From the NCBI GenBank assembly GCA_038030265.1, contig CM075938.1, positions 51,329,189 through 51,393,188 on the forward strand: DNA of 64,000 nt. The letters run 5' to 3'. The DNA comes from Corythucha ciliata. Its lineage: Eukaryota > Arthropoda > Insecta > Hemiptera > Tingidae. Made by a program: the position numbers and the translations under genes. A model generated the notes under the pieces. It saw nothing but the letters and a program-made list of their open reading frames with translations. It made no database searches and was not told the DNA's origin. Shown here one piece after another: positions 21,171 to 33,129 of the stretch (its first letter is position 1; each line of letters opens with the position of its first letter).

Positions 21171-22623
21171 GAAAGGCGGAAAATTTTTCCTTTCATATCT
21201 TTATTTACACCAAGTTTACACTTATAAGTAAAGTTTTTCTAATACACTGTTTTAATATTTACGTCCACAAGTTTTAGGTACAGAACTAAACTTGATTCGG
21301 ATGTCTCATTAAATTGAGTACACAGTAAGCTATGTACACAGTGACGGAATTAAATCATGCGGCTTTACGCGTTTAAGTCTTCGGTACATGCCACTGGTAT
21401 CAACAAGTTGGGCAGCTTCCTCTTTGATGTGGCATAAAAGACGGTCCTGATGATTTTTCGCCAATCCTTGAATGACTTCATCGACTGTGATCACTCCCAA
21501 GTCATGATGAAGTCGATCGTTCCGAACGTACCAAGGATCATCCGCAAATGTTGCAGTGATGATGTTGCTATTTTCCGGGAGGTCACCAGTGTACATTAGA
21601 TACAGTATTGGACCTAGTACACTACCCTGAGGGACTCCTGCTTCAATTGGTTTCAGATCTGAATATTTATCAATCTGCTTCACCAGAAAGTATCGTTCTG
21701 AGAGATACGAATCCAGTAGCTCTACGTATCTATAGGGCAACATTTTCTTCAACTTATACTTGAGTCCGTCATGCCATACTTTGTCGAAGGCCTGGGACAC
21801 ATCGAGAAAAGCTGCTGAACAGAGATTTCTTTCTTATAATGCTCTTTCTATAACGTTGACGATTCTGTGTACCTCATCGAGTGTAGAGTGACTTCTGCGA
21901 AACCCAAACTGATGATTAGGTATTAGCTTCCGAGCCTCGATCATGACCGGTAGCAGCGAGATAGACCTGTACGACGTCAATTCTTCCGGCTGGTTCCATA
22001 TTTGCATTTGGTGCTCAGCAAACGCATTTGCTTTCTTCTGGTCATCCTTGATCCATTTTCCATCATTTCCTTTTGATGGGACAAGCTTGTATTGTCGGTC
22101 TTTTTAAGTACTTTGTTGCTTTCCATAGCGATTACTCAGTATGATGATTGATGGTCAGCTCGTTCAGTTGAAGCTCTACCGTCTCCTGATGCAGCATGAT
22201 CCTGAGCTCTTCTTCAACTTGTTCCACTCCGCTTTGGCTCCCGGATCTCTCGTGGTTTGCCATTTTGTCCTGGCTTTACGTGTTTCTTTGACCAGCTAAA
22301 TAATTTCTCTTGGATAGTGAAACCCTTGAAGCTTTCTCTTTACAGGTGGCGTGCTGTCCATGGCAACCTGTTGTATGAGTAAAGTCAGTTTCTTAACTTC
22401 GTCATTCATGTCGAAGGTGGTTCATCCACTAAACCACCGAGTTGCACCCTGAATGAATTCCAGTCTGTCTTATGATTGGTTAACGCAGATGATCTGATTT
22501 GCCGCAATATCACTTTTTTCACTCAGTGTGAGTAGCACCGCAGAATGATCTGAACTCAAATCGTTGTTTTCTTCTACTAATATGTAACTTGACCCGATGT
22601 TTTTACGTAGAAAGGCGGAAAAT
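21171..22623 (-). mobile_element. 5'-truncated Jockey-like LINE with target duplication
   Basis: GAAAGGCGGAAAAT is found on both sides (21171-21184 and 22610-22623), a perfect 14-bp target duplication. The element proper is 21185-22609, minus strand. Its 3' end carries an AATAAA signal (complement of 21200-21205) and a short A tail. The right end starts inside the endonuclease, so it is 5'-truncated as usual for LINEs. It inserted into Sat-D. Confidence 0.9.
21330..22560 (-). pseudogene. Jockey-like endonuclease tail and reverse transcriptase
   Basis: Reading the minus strand: SSDHSAVLLTLSEKSD (end of the endonuclease), a linker with TFDMNDEVKKLTLLIQQ, then NHQFGFRRSHSTLDEVHRI, AAFLDVSQAFDKVWHDGL with the first catalytic Asp, GVPQGSVLGPILYLMYTGDL and TATFADD with the catalytic Asp pair. 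Directly after FADD the sequence jumps to WYVRNDRLHHDLGVITVDEV, the Jockey C-terminus, so some 150-200 residues are deleted. Several stops are present upstream of 21800. Its role was target-primed reverse transcription. Confidence 0.88.
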
Positions 22624-25075
22624 GGCGCAATCCTGAGTCGGCGACTGAAATTGTGAAAAATCTCTGTGTTTTTTTCTTGAGCGCATATTGTGTCCTGGAG
22701 TAAAATAGAGAAAAAAAACGCTCGTTTTCAAGAGTACAGCGTCTCGGAATTGCCTCCAGAATTAGCTGAAAACGTGATTTATATCCCAATCTGGAATTCT
22801 TTGATTTCCAGGGCTCGGTAAAAAGCGAGAACAAACAACTCCTTGGCACATTAGGGTGTTGGGGGGGGGAGGGGGTGTACTGGTGATATGAAACAGCGAA
22901 CGGGCTCATTCAAATGAACGCTCCTGCAGCCCATCCCTTGTGAAAGGGATTGGTTGGAACAATAAACATATAGCGATCCCCGGGGAAGGAGTAAACTTTT
23001 TTTTTTTTTTTTGTCTTTTTCCAGTTCCGTTCCTTTATAAACATTCAGCTTCCGGAGAGCCCCCGAACTTAATTTACTGGATCGTTCAGGATGAAGGAGT
23101 AATATTATCACAAATTGCTGACAGCCGTAAATCCTCTTAAAACACGCCGGTTTGATGATAGGGACGCACCGCCGTGATGACCCTATTCCGCCTCCCCCCC
23201 GCGTCCCACAGACAATAAAACTTGCAATTACGTTGCATAAGAAGCAATTTTCACTGAAAAGTGTTTTTTTTTTCGAGTCCTAACCTTCCATTTAAGGGAA
23301 AGGCGTTTAGTTCAAGACCGCGGCTCCCCAGCCATCAAGAGAGAGAGAGAGAACTTTTGTTACATTTCACGCTCGCCCCCGAACCATCGTCAAAACGGCC
23401 TTGAGTCATCCACAACTTGTGAAAATAAAAGAGTTCATTTTTCAAAAAAAAAAAAAAATTGTGTGGGCGAGTCTGTCTTTTACTTATTTTTCGAGGGTAA
23501 TGAATTGTCTTTCTCACTCCCCCGTTCGAATGACTCACTTTCAATGAGTTTGCGCAAATCACCGTTGTTTCAATGTCGTAATGTTTTAATTTTTTTCTCT
23601 CTCTCTTTTCTTCAAGGGTTTATTGTTTTATGCTTGTGAACTCCAATTACAAGGTTTTCGTTGAGTAATTTATTTGTTTCGGCCAAGTTTTGTGTGTGTG
23701 TGTTCATGATGCTCAGCTGAGGAGAAAGCTTTTTCCTCTCGTTCATCTTAAAAGCCATCTTCCTCTTTTTTTTTCCTTTTTTTTATTATTATCGTTTTCT
23801 TCGTCCCTTTTTTCCCACGTGTCACCGCATAGTGCACGCACGCGGGCGCTCCTTAACTGGGGCGACGTTTCAAGTTTTATTTGGGCGCCTCTTAAATAAA
23901 AAAATAAAATAAATAAGGACACAGTGATAGTGGTACATAATGTCGTCAAGACTGGGACTTTTTTTTTTTTTTTTTTCTAAAGCAATCACAACTAGACGCA
24001 GCTATGAGAGTCATCTTTAGTTTCCACAACAGAGCGGCTGTGCCGCTAAATGTCTCTCGATTTACTCTACACGCGGCTGCTGCGGTTTTCCCCATATTTT
24101 TGATGCCCGAAAACTCACCCTCCCAATCACAGAGCACGTGGAACACGAATCGTTCAGATTTAGCGCACTCTTCAATTTAACTTGGCGTGCGAAAAAAAAA
24201 ACAAAAAAAAAACGTCAGCGTGAAACACTATTATTTCATCGCCTAAAATTTCGTTAGCCTGTGCCACTTCTCACTCAGAGCTGCGGTGGAGTGAGTTTGA
24301 GGGGGGAGGGGGCCGACATGACCCGCATGAAAGCTCTCGACGTGGAAGGCAAATTGAAATTGCCGAATTATTTATTTTAATGAGAAATGGGAAAGCGAAA
24401 GGAGGTGGCGGCGCGGCGCGGGCTGGGCGTAATTTTCTCCTCTCGAAAAACCCTCACCGCTAAATACCCTTCGCATTTTATATATAATTTCAAGTTTTAA
24501 ACGTTATTCTTTCACATTTTCAAGGGAAATCGACCCTCCTCTCCGCACTTCACCATCACACTCACCCCCCCTCTTCATCGCCACATTTCCCTCTCAAGCT
24601 CTTTTGAAAGGTTGCTGGTTGGATGCCAAGGACACAGCAAGTCAGCGGCGCTCATCTGATGGGATTTACAGGCAGTTAAACGTGCACGGTCTGATTATAG
24701 AAAGAAAGTGTCTGAATTGAGCGCCTAGAAACTTTTTTACTTTCTTTTTGTTTTTGTTTTTGTTTTTTATTTCTTTATTTCATGCTCTCATTGCGCCAAC
24801 TCGCAGATCTTGAGATTAAAAATGTGAAAAACAAAAGAAAATACTAAAAATTACGATTGCCATACTTAATATGGAAACGAGACATTTTGTATGGCTAAAT
24901 TTCACGGTCTTCAAAATGGGAGGCAAATTCGCCAGAGGCGTCGGATAGAGGGGGGGGGGGGTGTAAAGATTAAGAAACTCCGCTCCTCCCTTCCGATCAG
25001 AGGCGAATCTTTACTTAGGATGTTATATTGGAAGGGGTTCTACCAAAAATCTAATTTACTCTTTATTTTTTTCTG
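22624..25075. other. Non-satellite DNA, no gene recognised
   Basis: A little Sat-A-like sequence remains to about 22740. The rest is rich in homopolymers (T run at 22998, A run at 23444, GA repeat at 23337-23352, T run at 23959, TTTTG repeats at 24748-24768). No gene, RNA or transposon terminus could be supported. Confidence 0.55.
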
Positions 25076-25158
25076 ATTTTTAGCCGCAAACTTTTCTTTG
25101 TAGAAAGCGCAAATTGACGTTTTTTTTCAGTTTTAGCCATGAATTAGATGATTTTTTC
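25076..25158 (+). repeat. Short plus Sat-A block
   Basis: TTTTTAGCCGCAAAC and CAGTTTTAGCCATGAATTAG mark two or three units that end at the hAT-like terminus at 25159. Confidence 0.7.
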
Positions 25159-25640
25159 CAGGGGCGGATTTAAGGTAAAATGTTTAGAGGGGCTTAGCCC
25201 TAAACTCATGAGCCCACCCTCTCTCGCAGATCGAATCAAATTCCAAAATTTTGGGGATTATTGCCCTCAGAACGAATTTCAAAGGTTTTCCTCGCTCAAA
25301 AAGCCAATTTACACCGCGGGTTGACTCTTCACGAATGCAATTCCACTCATTCGACACTTTCGATGTCCAAATATCACGGATTGAACACACCGCACAACCC
25401 ATTTTTGTGGTTTTGGCTAACTTCAATAACCAAATTTGCCGGTTTGACACTTTCTGGGACCAAATTTCGCGGATTTTTGTACGTCAGAAACCTATTTCGT
25501 GGGCTGGCTCCCTTAAGACAAGCCAATTTAACGGGATTTCACACCTTTTTAAAGGAGAAATGAGCGTACTGGCTCATTCAAAGAGAAATTTCATGGCTGG
25601 CTGTTTTTAAAAACAAAAAATCGCGTTGTCCAGACCCGGA
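25159..25640 (+). mobile_element. hAT-like left end followed by Sat-D
   Basis: CAGGGGCGGATTTAAGG is a typical hAT-like terminus. It matches the complement of the end at 30438, CAGTGGCGGATCTAAAGG. Sat-D units (CAAATTTGCCGGTTTGACAC, CCAAATTTCGCGGATTTT) fill 25230-25620. If the two ends belong together, the element spans 25159-30438 and carries Sat-D, B, C and G. The 8-bp flanks do not match (ATTTTTTC against TCATAACA), so the pairing is unproven. Confidence 0.5.
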
Positions 25641-25869
25641 TCCAAGATTTAGTCAAGAGAGAGGCTTATAAAATTGTGTGCTTCGCTCTAATAAAAATGT
25701 CTTACTATCAACACCTTATAAATTGCCAAACTGGCAATCACCGCTATAAAAAAAAAAAAGCCCAACGGACTTCACGACAGACAGTTCGTGCAGCCCTGAA
25801 AATGCATGAAAAGATCACGAATCCCGCTAATGAAACTGACTTAATCTTCCATTCACGAGCTACATCTAG

Positions 25870-28150
25870 CTAAAGCTAGCGATTCCCGCTCTAAAAGTTG
25901 TCAAGCCGACGTAACGCGCTCTAAAAATGGGCAAACTAACAATTCACGCTCCGCAAATCCCTAAAACAGACTCTGCATTTGCTCGCGATGCATGCCCAAG
26001 CTGACCATTCGGGCGTTGGCGTTGGCGTGACGGACTATTGGCACCTTAAAAAATGGCAGAACTGACTGTTTGCGTTCTCTAAATGGTTAAACTATTAATT
26101 CACGCAATGAAAATGTCAAAACTGAGTTCGTAACATACAATTGACTAAAATGACGGATTCATGCCCAAGGAATGGTCATACTTGCAGCGTTAAAATTGCC
26201 AAACTGGCTATTCACGCCCTATGGAATTGGTAAAACTGACTCTATGCGGCCTACGATGAATGGTTAAACTGACAACGCGCACTTTGAAAATCCCTAAGCA
26301 GATGATTCATGTCGTGAAAATGGCGAAATTGGCCATTCGCGCGTCATACTGAGCCTTCACGCCTTGAAAATATCTTGAAAAAAATTCGCGCTTATTATAA
26401 ATGGCCCAATAGACATTACGAACCCTAAAAATGGAAAAACTGAGGATTCATGCTCTGAAAATATCACACTGGCTATTCACTTTCTATAAATGACTATGCT
26501 GACAATTTGCGACCTAGAAATGGCAAGCTGACCATTCGCACCCCATAAATGACGTGACGGACTATTCGCATCTTAAAAAATGGCAGAACTGACTGCGTTC
26601 TCGAAATGGTTAAACTAATAATTCACGCAATGAAAATGTCAAAACTTAGTTCGTAACATATAATTGACTAAAATGACGGTTTCATGCCCTAGGAATAGCC
26701 ATACTGGAGCGTTAATATTGCCAAACTGGCTATTCACGCCCTATAAAATTGGTAAAACTGACTCTATGCGGCATCGCGGCCTACGATGAATGTTTAAACT
26801 GAAAATTCGCAATTTGAATATCCATAAGCAGATGATTCATGTCCTGAAAATGGCAAAATTGGTAGTTCGCGCGTCAGAAATAGCCATACTGAGTCTTCAC
26901 GCCTTGAAAATATCCAAACTGACGATCCTGGCCTTAAAAACTGGCTATGTACGCCCTGTAAATGGCATACAGAACTTGTATACTAGCAATTCGCGGTCCA
27001 AAAATGGCCCAACTGATCGTTTGTGCTTCACAGAGGCTAATCAGACGATTCTCGCCTTCAAAGTGGCTATCTGCACCCAAAAAATGGCGCAAACAGGGCT
27101 ATTTGCGCTCTTCTAAGCGATAAACTGACCACTTGCGATTGCGCACCGAGCAAGGGCGTTCCTCACCGAACCCCTCCCCACCACCAACCATCGTTAACTA
27201 CATGAAATGGATAAACTTTTTGATTTGATTTGAAATTTGAAACTATAAATTGCTATAAAATTGCTTGATTGGCAAATCATGCCCAAAATGTGGCTGAATC
27301 CGCTAATTCGTGCCAGTGAAATGGCGAAACTTACCTTTTCTTTGTGGAAAAATGGACAAACTAAGCCACCGTGCCTAGAAAATGGCTAAAAATGCAGACG
27401 ATTTGTGCCCTAAAAATAGCAGAACTAATAGTTTGCGTCTTGGAAATGCCTTCACTGACGATTCATGCCATTGAAATGCCTAAATGAGGCTTGCTGCTGG
27501 TTGGACGTAAAAAAGCAATTTCACGGATTTCACTGCGCCAAAAACAAATTTTTGCTCGTTCGAACCATTCGAAAAATGGTGAATCTAGCGATTCATGCCT
27601 TATAAATTGCTAAAATAACCGTTCACAGCCTAAAATTGACTTTACGGACGATTCGTCCCCTGGAACTAGTCAAACGGACTATTGACGCCCTAAAAACGGC
27701 CAAAATGACGATTTGCGCCTTGGAGATGCCTAAAATGACGACTCGCACGTTGAAAATGTCCAAAAAAGCCATTCCGGGCCATTGAAAATATGGTTGAACT
27801 GACGATTCGTGCTCTAAAATAACCAAACGCCTTGAAAAATTTCAATCTTCAAAGTTTCGGTCTGAGAATTGTCAAACTGGACATTCGCGCTCTTTGGAAA
27901 GCGTCAGGGACGACGATTCGTCCCTTGAAAGTGGTTGAACAGACTGGACAAGCCCTAAAACGGGCTGCTGGTCGTATTGACAATTCATGCCCCCCCCTCC
28001 CCCACAATGGCTACACTGACAGATTTGCGCCTTGAAAAACGACCAAACGGTCAAATTGACCATTCGTACCTTAAAAATGCCTGAACTGACTATTCGTACC
28101 CTAACTATCACCAAAACGATTAGTCAGGCAAATTGCAAACTCAGTCACTG
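25870..28150 (+). repeat. Sat-B array with ~540-bp higher-order repeat
   Basis: Units of about 30 bp with CCCTAAAAATGGC, CAAACTGAC and GATTCGCG follow for more than 2 kb. The stretch 26022-26345 is repeated at 26563-26870 with the same sequence of variants, for example CAATGAAAATGTCAAAACT and GACTCTATGCGGC. This is a higher-order repeat with a step near 540 bp. The 108-residue open frame at 26790-27116 is an artefact of the unit length. Confidence 0.85.
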
Positions 28151-28179
28151 ACGAGAATTCGAGTTTCAAACCGCATGGA

Positions 28180-28738
28180 TTTTCTTGATTCCTCACTCGT
28201 CAATTGTCAGTTTCGGTCGAGCTGTCAATTTCGTCTCTAAAAAACTGTCAATTTCGCCCCAGAAACTGACAGTCTTGACTTGAAATCTGTCAATTTCCTC
28301 CTACATAATAAAAGATCACAAAACTCGAGATTCAGCAGCAGATCATTCGTGCTCACAACATGATGTTTTTGAGCCCCTTCCCCCGAAACAGTTGAGTTCT
28401 TAAAACTGGCAAAACGATTCCGTCTAGAAAAACTGTCAATTTCGTCCTGGAGACTGTAAATTTCTAGTTGAAAATATCACTATCGATCCAACACCGTCAA
28501 TATTGTCTTATGAATGTCATTTTCGTCATTCAAAACTGTCAATTTCGTCGTCAAAACTATATCGATATCATTCTAAAACTGCCAATTTCGTCCTCGAATC
28601 TTGCCAATTTCTTCCTAGAAACAGCGTCAAGGGATTCCGGAAACTGACGGTTTCCAAGCCCCTTCACCGGAAACAGTCGAAAACTAGAAACTGTCAATTT
28701 CGTCGTTCAAAACTGTCAATTTTGCCCAATAAACTGTC
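28180..28738 (+). repeat. Sat-C array
   Basis: ACTGTCAATTTCGTC recurs every ~21-26 bp, for example near 28205, 28245, 28430, 28530 and 28690. A stretch with GAGCCCCTTCCCCCGAAACA occurs at 28370 and, altered, at 28656, suggesting a higher-order step of about 285 bp. Confidence 0.8.
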
Positions 28739-28902
28739 AAGTAAATTAATAAATTAATTAGACTGATATTATCCGGACGACGATGGAAGGGCATAGCCCA
28801 ACACGATTCGAGTTTCGAGAAAAAATGCCTCCCCGGCGGGATTTGAACCCGCAACCTCTGGATTACACCAGTCCAGCACGCTGCCATTTGTGCCACGGAG
28901 AC
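28739..28902 (-). mobile_element. tRNA-derived SINE, copy 1
   Basis: A tRNA-like head (28829-28902) is followed on the minus strand by a T run with CTCGAAACTC, then GTTGGGCTATGCCCTTCC and an AT-rich 3' end around ATTAATTTACT. The same order is found at 53227-53379. The sharp agreement of two copies in unrelated satellite contexts (Sat-C here, a 120-bp repeat there) identifies a dispersed element. Confidence 0.8.
28829..28902 (-). pseudogene. tRNA-Thr-like pseudogene in SINE
   Basis: It matches the tRNA-like unit at 53307-53379 but has two extra bases in the anticodon loop (CTGGTGTAA, nine instead of seven), and CACA replaces GCGC in the D arm. The B box GGTTCAAATCC is intact. It is not expected to be a functional tRNA. 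An inverted copy of its anticodon region lies directly upstream (28903-28917). Confidence 0.8.
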
Positions 28903-28959
28903 GCGTGCTGGACTGGTAATAAATTACTTTTTTATTGAGTGAAACCATCTTAAAACGGT

Positions 28960-29714
28960 TCTTAGTGCGAAAAATCGGCGTAATAGGTCACCCAGCGAAA
29001 TTGGTTTGCTGGCTAAAAATTCCCGAAATTTTATTTCTTATAAAACTGGCGATTTACTCATTGAGTTGCTCCCTTTTAAATTGAAAGTTCCCTCATAAAA
29101 TCAACCATTACGCTCATAAGCTTATTAAGATTCCTTATAAAATTGAAAGTTTTCTCATAAAACAGACAATTTCCTTATGAAATTGAAAATTCCTGCGTGA
29201 AACTGACGAGTTTTTTCATAAAATGGACAACATGTCACCATAGGTTTGCCGAGAGTTTTGCCTTGTAAGTGGCAACTATTCACGTAAATGTATTTCCGAA
29301 TGTTGCGTTCTGTGGTGCACTTTGAGTAGTTGAGTCGGTAAGCCGAGCCCTTTCGAAAGAGTTTTTTCCTCACAATTTGACGTTTCACTTAAAGTCTGCC
29401 CCTTGGCTTGATCTGGCGGGGTTAAACGTAAATTTTCCCCTCAGTAAAGCAATTCGCGAGAGTTTTCCCCTTAAACTGCGGCATTTCGCGTCTCTCAAAA
29501 AATTTACCCTTGATGTGCTGGTGTTTGCGTAAACTCCCACCACCACCACCAATGTGTCTTTTGACTTGAATTTCGCGTCAATTGTACTTATAATTTGGCG
29601 TTTCGCGTCAATTCTGCTTTCAATGCGGCAATTCGTGTAAATATTGCCTAGAATGTGCAGTTTTACATAGATGTGGACCTGTATGAGGCCTTTAAGGAGG
29701 GGCCGCACGTTGCC
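28960..29714 (+). repeat. Sat-G-like and related short-unit repeats
   Basis: Up to about 29230, AAAATTGAAAATTTCC- and ATAAAACTGAC-type units recur at ~20-28 bp steps. From 29380 to 29700 repeats around TTTCGCGTCAATT (for example 29579 and 29611) recur at about 32 bp. No gene is seen; the minus-strand open frame 29385-29816 reads through these units. Confidence 0.65.
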
Positions 29715-29945
29715 ATGGCCAAAATTCGTGCCCTGAAATGGCAAAACGAACCATTTGACGGGTCGTACCCTACAAATAGCCAAACCGCACCCTAAAATTG
29801 GGCAAATATGACTCAATGGGCCCTAAAAAGAGTCATTCGCTGCTTAGAAATGACTACTTAACAGATGATTCGTTGAAAAATGACCAAAACGCCATGAAAA
29901 TGGCAGACTGCCGGGGTCTTGAGGTGTAAACCCAACACCACCGAT
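29715..29945 (+). repeat. Sat-B block duplicated at 34920-35188
   Basis: From CCAAAATTCGTGCCCTGAAA to GGGGTCTTGAGGTGTAAACC the sequence is almost the same as 34923-35165, apart from one extra unit in the second copy. Divergence is much lower than between neighbouring units, so the block moved or was duplicated recently. Unrelated sequence follows both copies. Confidence 0.8.
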
Positions 29946-30404
29946 TTTTGGCCTTAAAAAACTGGAAACATTGCGAAATATTTGAGAATACTCTCCAATT
30001 TCCAGTTCAGTTCCAGTCCAGGGTTTCTGGGCTATGCTAGGAATTAAATAATATTGATAGATATTTGTTAAATATGAACACAATGTGTCACCACGCCGTT
30101 ACGCTTAAATATTGGCTCGTTGCACTAGAGTCGAGAAAATCGGTTGATACCATGCGACCATGACGCGAAACATTCATTTCTGAACCGTTTAAAAGGGCCA
30201 CTGCACTAGCGGGTACTCTGCTGCGTGTCAGAGGCTGGAACCGCCTGCATGTCTTGGTTGAGCATGGTTCAGGGGACTCATAAATATCACGTTTGTCGCA
30301 GACCAGTTACCTCTGAGAAAATGACCCGAAAATTAGAGGTGATCACCCCTCCACGAAGGAAATTTTAAGGAGGTTTCGATGATTTTTTTTTGCGCGACTG
30401 ACAT
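29946..30404. other. Non-satellite spacer
   Basis: No coding, RNA or tandem signal was found between the duplicated Sat-B block and the hAT-like end at 30438. Confidence 0.5.
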
Positions 30405-30438
30405 GGCCCCTGTGGCCCCTCCTTTAGATCCGCCACTG
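30405..30438 (-). mobile_element. hAT-like right end
   Basis: The complement starts CAGTGGCGGATCTAAAGG. It is a good inverted match to the end at 25159. Plus-oriented Sat-A resumes right after it, as it stood before 25159. Confidence 0.5.
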
Positions 30439-31060
30439 TCATAACATTAGCGCTTTTTGTTTACTATTGCCACGAATTAGCACTATTTCCCAATCATTTT
30501 TTTTTATTAATTTTAGAGGTGGATTTTTTTTTTTTAATTTTAGCCGGGAATTAGCGCTGGCGTCTTTCTCTACGTTAGTCGGCAATAAGCGTTTTACTTC
30601 AATTTTCGGCGTTATTTTTCTGTTTTAGCCGAATTAGCGATTTTTTTCTTACATTTCAATCATGTGAATAAGCGCTTTTTCTCAATTTCAGTCCCGTTGT
30701 TGCCTCGAGAAACCACGGATTGGCGTTTAAAAATAATAGTTGAGCCTGCTGAGCGAAGGGCTGCGGTTTTTTCACAATTTTATAGCTTCAAATTACTGCT
30801 TTTTCTCAATTATCGAAAGCATATTAGTGTGTTTTTCTCCATTTTTTGCCTCAAATTAGTGTTTTTTTTTTTACTTTGACTTAGCGCATCTCCGCTATTT
30901 TTCACTACCATTCAAATTCGTGGCTAAATTAGGAAAAGGGCGATTTTCACTATTTCGGTCAATGATTTCGCCGCTAGAATTAGGAATAAGTGCTGTTTCC
31001 ATTTCAAGTGGCAACTTTCACGGCTGAAATTAAGAAAGAGCGCGAGTCCTTTTCACGTTA
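30439..31060 (+). repeat. Sat-A array, mainly plus orientation
   Basis: Units such as ATTTTAGCCGGGAATTAGCG are present; some minus units lie at 30905-31050 (GTGGCTAAATTAGG, CGGCTGAAATTAAG). Confidence 0.8.
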
Positions 31061-31099
31061 TTCCTTCATCTATATGAACATACAACGTAAAAATCCTCA

Positions 31100-31196
31100 T
31101 TTTTTCCCTCTTCAAGCTTTTCGGGGACCTAGGGCGATCCTCCCATCTCGCCCCTACTCCTTTGACCCCTAGATCAAGTTGCTGGCTACGCCCTTG
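31100..31196 (-). mobile_element. hAT-like end, solo
   Basis: The complement starts CAAGGGCGTAGCCAGC and continues AACTTGATCTAGGGG, the composition of common non-autonomous hAT ends. It resembles the ends of the 5800-6747 element. A partner end is not evident. Confidence 0.5.
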
Positions 31197-33129
31197 ATTC
31201 CCTTCTCTTGTCTTGACAAGCTGACACGTGGCCCCACACACCTTAATAACTCACCCAATGGATCTGACTGTTTGTCAGATGCCTCTCAGCAGTAAATTTG
31301 GAGCCCTATATACATACATGCGGCTGCTCCCGGCCGCATGGCATTGCGGTCCGATCCCAATGCCAGCGAACTTCATTCAAGTTTTCCCACGACGAACAAA
31401 AGGTCGTAAAATTATCGATTCGTGCGAAACGCAACAAGTTTAGAGTAAAAAAACTCGTTCTACCTGTAAGGCAGTGGTGTTTAGCGGTAAGAAGGGAGGG
31501 GGTCGATGGAGTAAATATCGTCGCGTATAATTGTACTACCCGAGTCGTGATTATAAAGTAGTTAATACAAAAAATATGCCAGTTTCGTTTTTCTTTACGT
31601 AATTAACTAATGACCGCGGCACTGAGTTTTCTTCTTTTTTTTAAATTCTCATTAAGAGACAGAGCGAAATAATTATAGTAATTAACGAGAGGCGAAGCTT
31701 TGTAAGTACCCTCCCCACCCGTACTCATCCGGCGGTGAGTCGCCTTTTTTTCCTTATTTTAGACTTTTCCGATCGTTTGTAAAGTGTGAAAGTGTCACCC
31801 CCTCCTCCTCCTCCTCATCCTCACTGCGCTTTATATTTTTATTCTAAAAATAGACTGCGAGCGAGCGTCTCCTTATTCTTTTGCGAGTTGATTAATTATC
31901 TTCGCGAGATGACTACAAAATTAAAAAGTGTAGAAAAACTGTCCGGACCACTTTCACTATTTTTGTTCATCGTGTGTAGTAGTAGTAGTAGTAGTAGTAG
32001 CGGCGTCGTACGCATAAATTTCACACACGCTTCCCTCTCCCCCCCTTACCCACTCCAGCAGATCGCTCTGACGGAGCCGCAGCCGGAGCGGGTTAGGGAA
32101 TTAAAAGTGAAGAACATGAAGGGAAAGTGAAAAACAATTTTTTTTTTTTTAATCACCCCTCTTCCCGCCCCTTACACCCTATCCTACTACTCACTAGTGT
32201 AAAAGGTGGTCTTTGCAGGACGCTCATATCAACTTTTTTGGACGTCTCAAACCCTGAAGGACGGTTTTTGTTTTTAAAGTGCCGACAGCTGCCCTTGTTC
32301 CTTATTTATCTCTATAATCTCTATACCGACGGATTTTCGGACACAAATTAGCGCTCTCCAATTCTCTTACCCCTGCCAACCCCCACCACACACAACCATT
32401 CTAGAGTTTCGGTTCGCGTGCAAATAACAGTGCGTGTTCACGCAAGTCCGTCAGTATAATTATCTAGATGCCTTCATTGAAATGAAAAGCACTTAAACGA
32501 GAAACCATAGACTTTTTTTTTTTGTAATCTCTAAAGATTAAAAAACGCGTTTATAAGAACAACTGTTGCATCAGCGAGACAGCCCCCCCCCTCCACACCC
32601 CACGACGCGTGGGAATGTGTGCGGCCTTTTTTTTTTTTTTTTAACAGGCCCCCATATATCCCATATGTCCACCCTATTCAGATTCCAAACGCTCTCCCCC
32701 ACGTAATAATCTCCATTATTACGGCTAATCATCCAAGCAGTTAACAGAAGCCCTACGTTGATTGGTGGAAGGGGGGGGGGGAAGGGTGAGAAAGAGGATG
32801 TGGGCTTTATTGCCCATTTTTTTTTTTCGATTACCTATCTAAAACACGTCATGGTCTTGGTGCTTCGAAACCAGAAGTTTTGGTTTCCTTGTCCAGGGCT
32901 GCAGGGAGGAAACTAAAAAGACGTTGTAGTACACCTACGGTGACCAGAGGTCCTTCTTCAGGAAGGACAGTACTACTTTATAGTTTGTGGTCCTATGGTC
33001 CTTTGGGATCCTCAAATGACCCTAACAAGTACACTACTTTCCTAAAACTGCTGTAATTTTAGAAGGGTATCATGATTATGAATGAAAAAATGATTATTAA
33101 AACAGGAGTTTGCTTCCCAAATCAATAAA
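31197..33129. other. Non-satellite DNA, no gene recognised
   Basis: Contains an AGT trinucleotide run (about 31976-32000), CTC-rich and G-rich runs, and a short hAT-reminiscent stretch near 32940-33010 (GGTGACCAGAGG). The frame 31786-32130 is open through the trinucleotide run but shows no recognisable domain. Confidence 0.55.
31976..32000 (+). repeat. (AGT)n microsatellite
   Basis: About eight uninterrupted AGT units. Confidence 0.95.

Noticed and set aside
25870..28150. CRISPR-like array (about 30-bp periodic repeats)
   Set aside because: There is no constant repeat with unique spacers; whole units are diverged, and retrotransposons and tRNA-derived SINEs show eukaryotic DNA.
31786..32130. 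Open frame across the AGT microsatellite as a Ser-rich protein
   Set aside because: The serine run is the microsatellite; nothing else supports coding.
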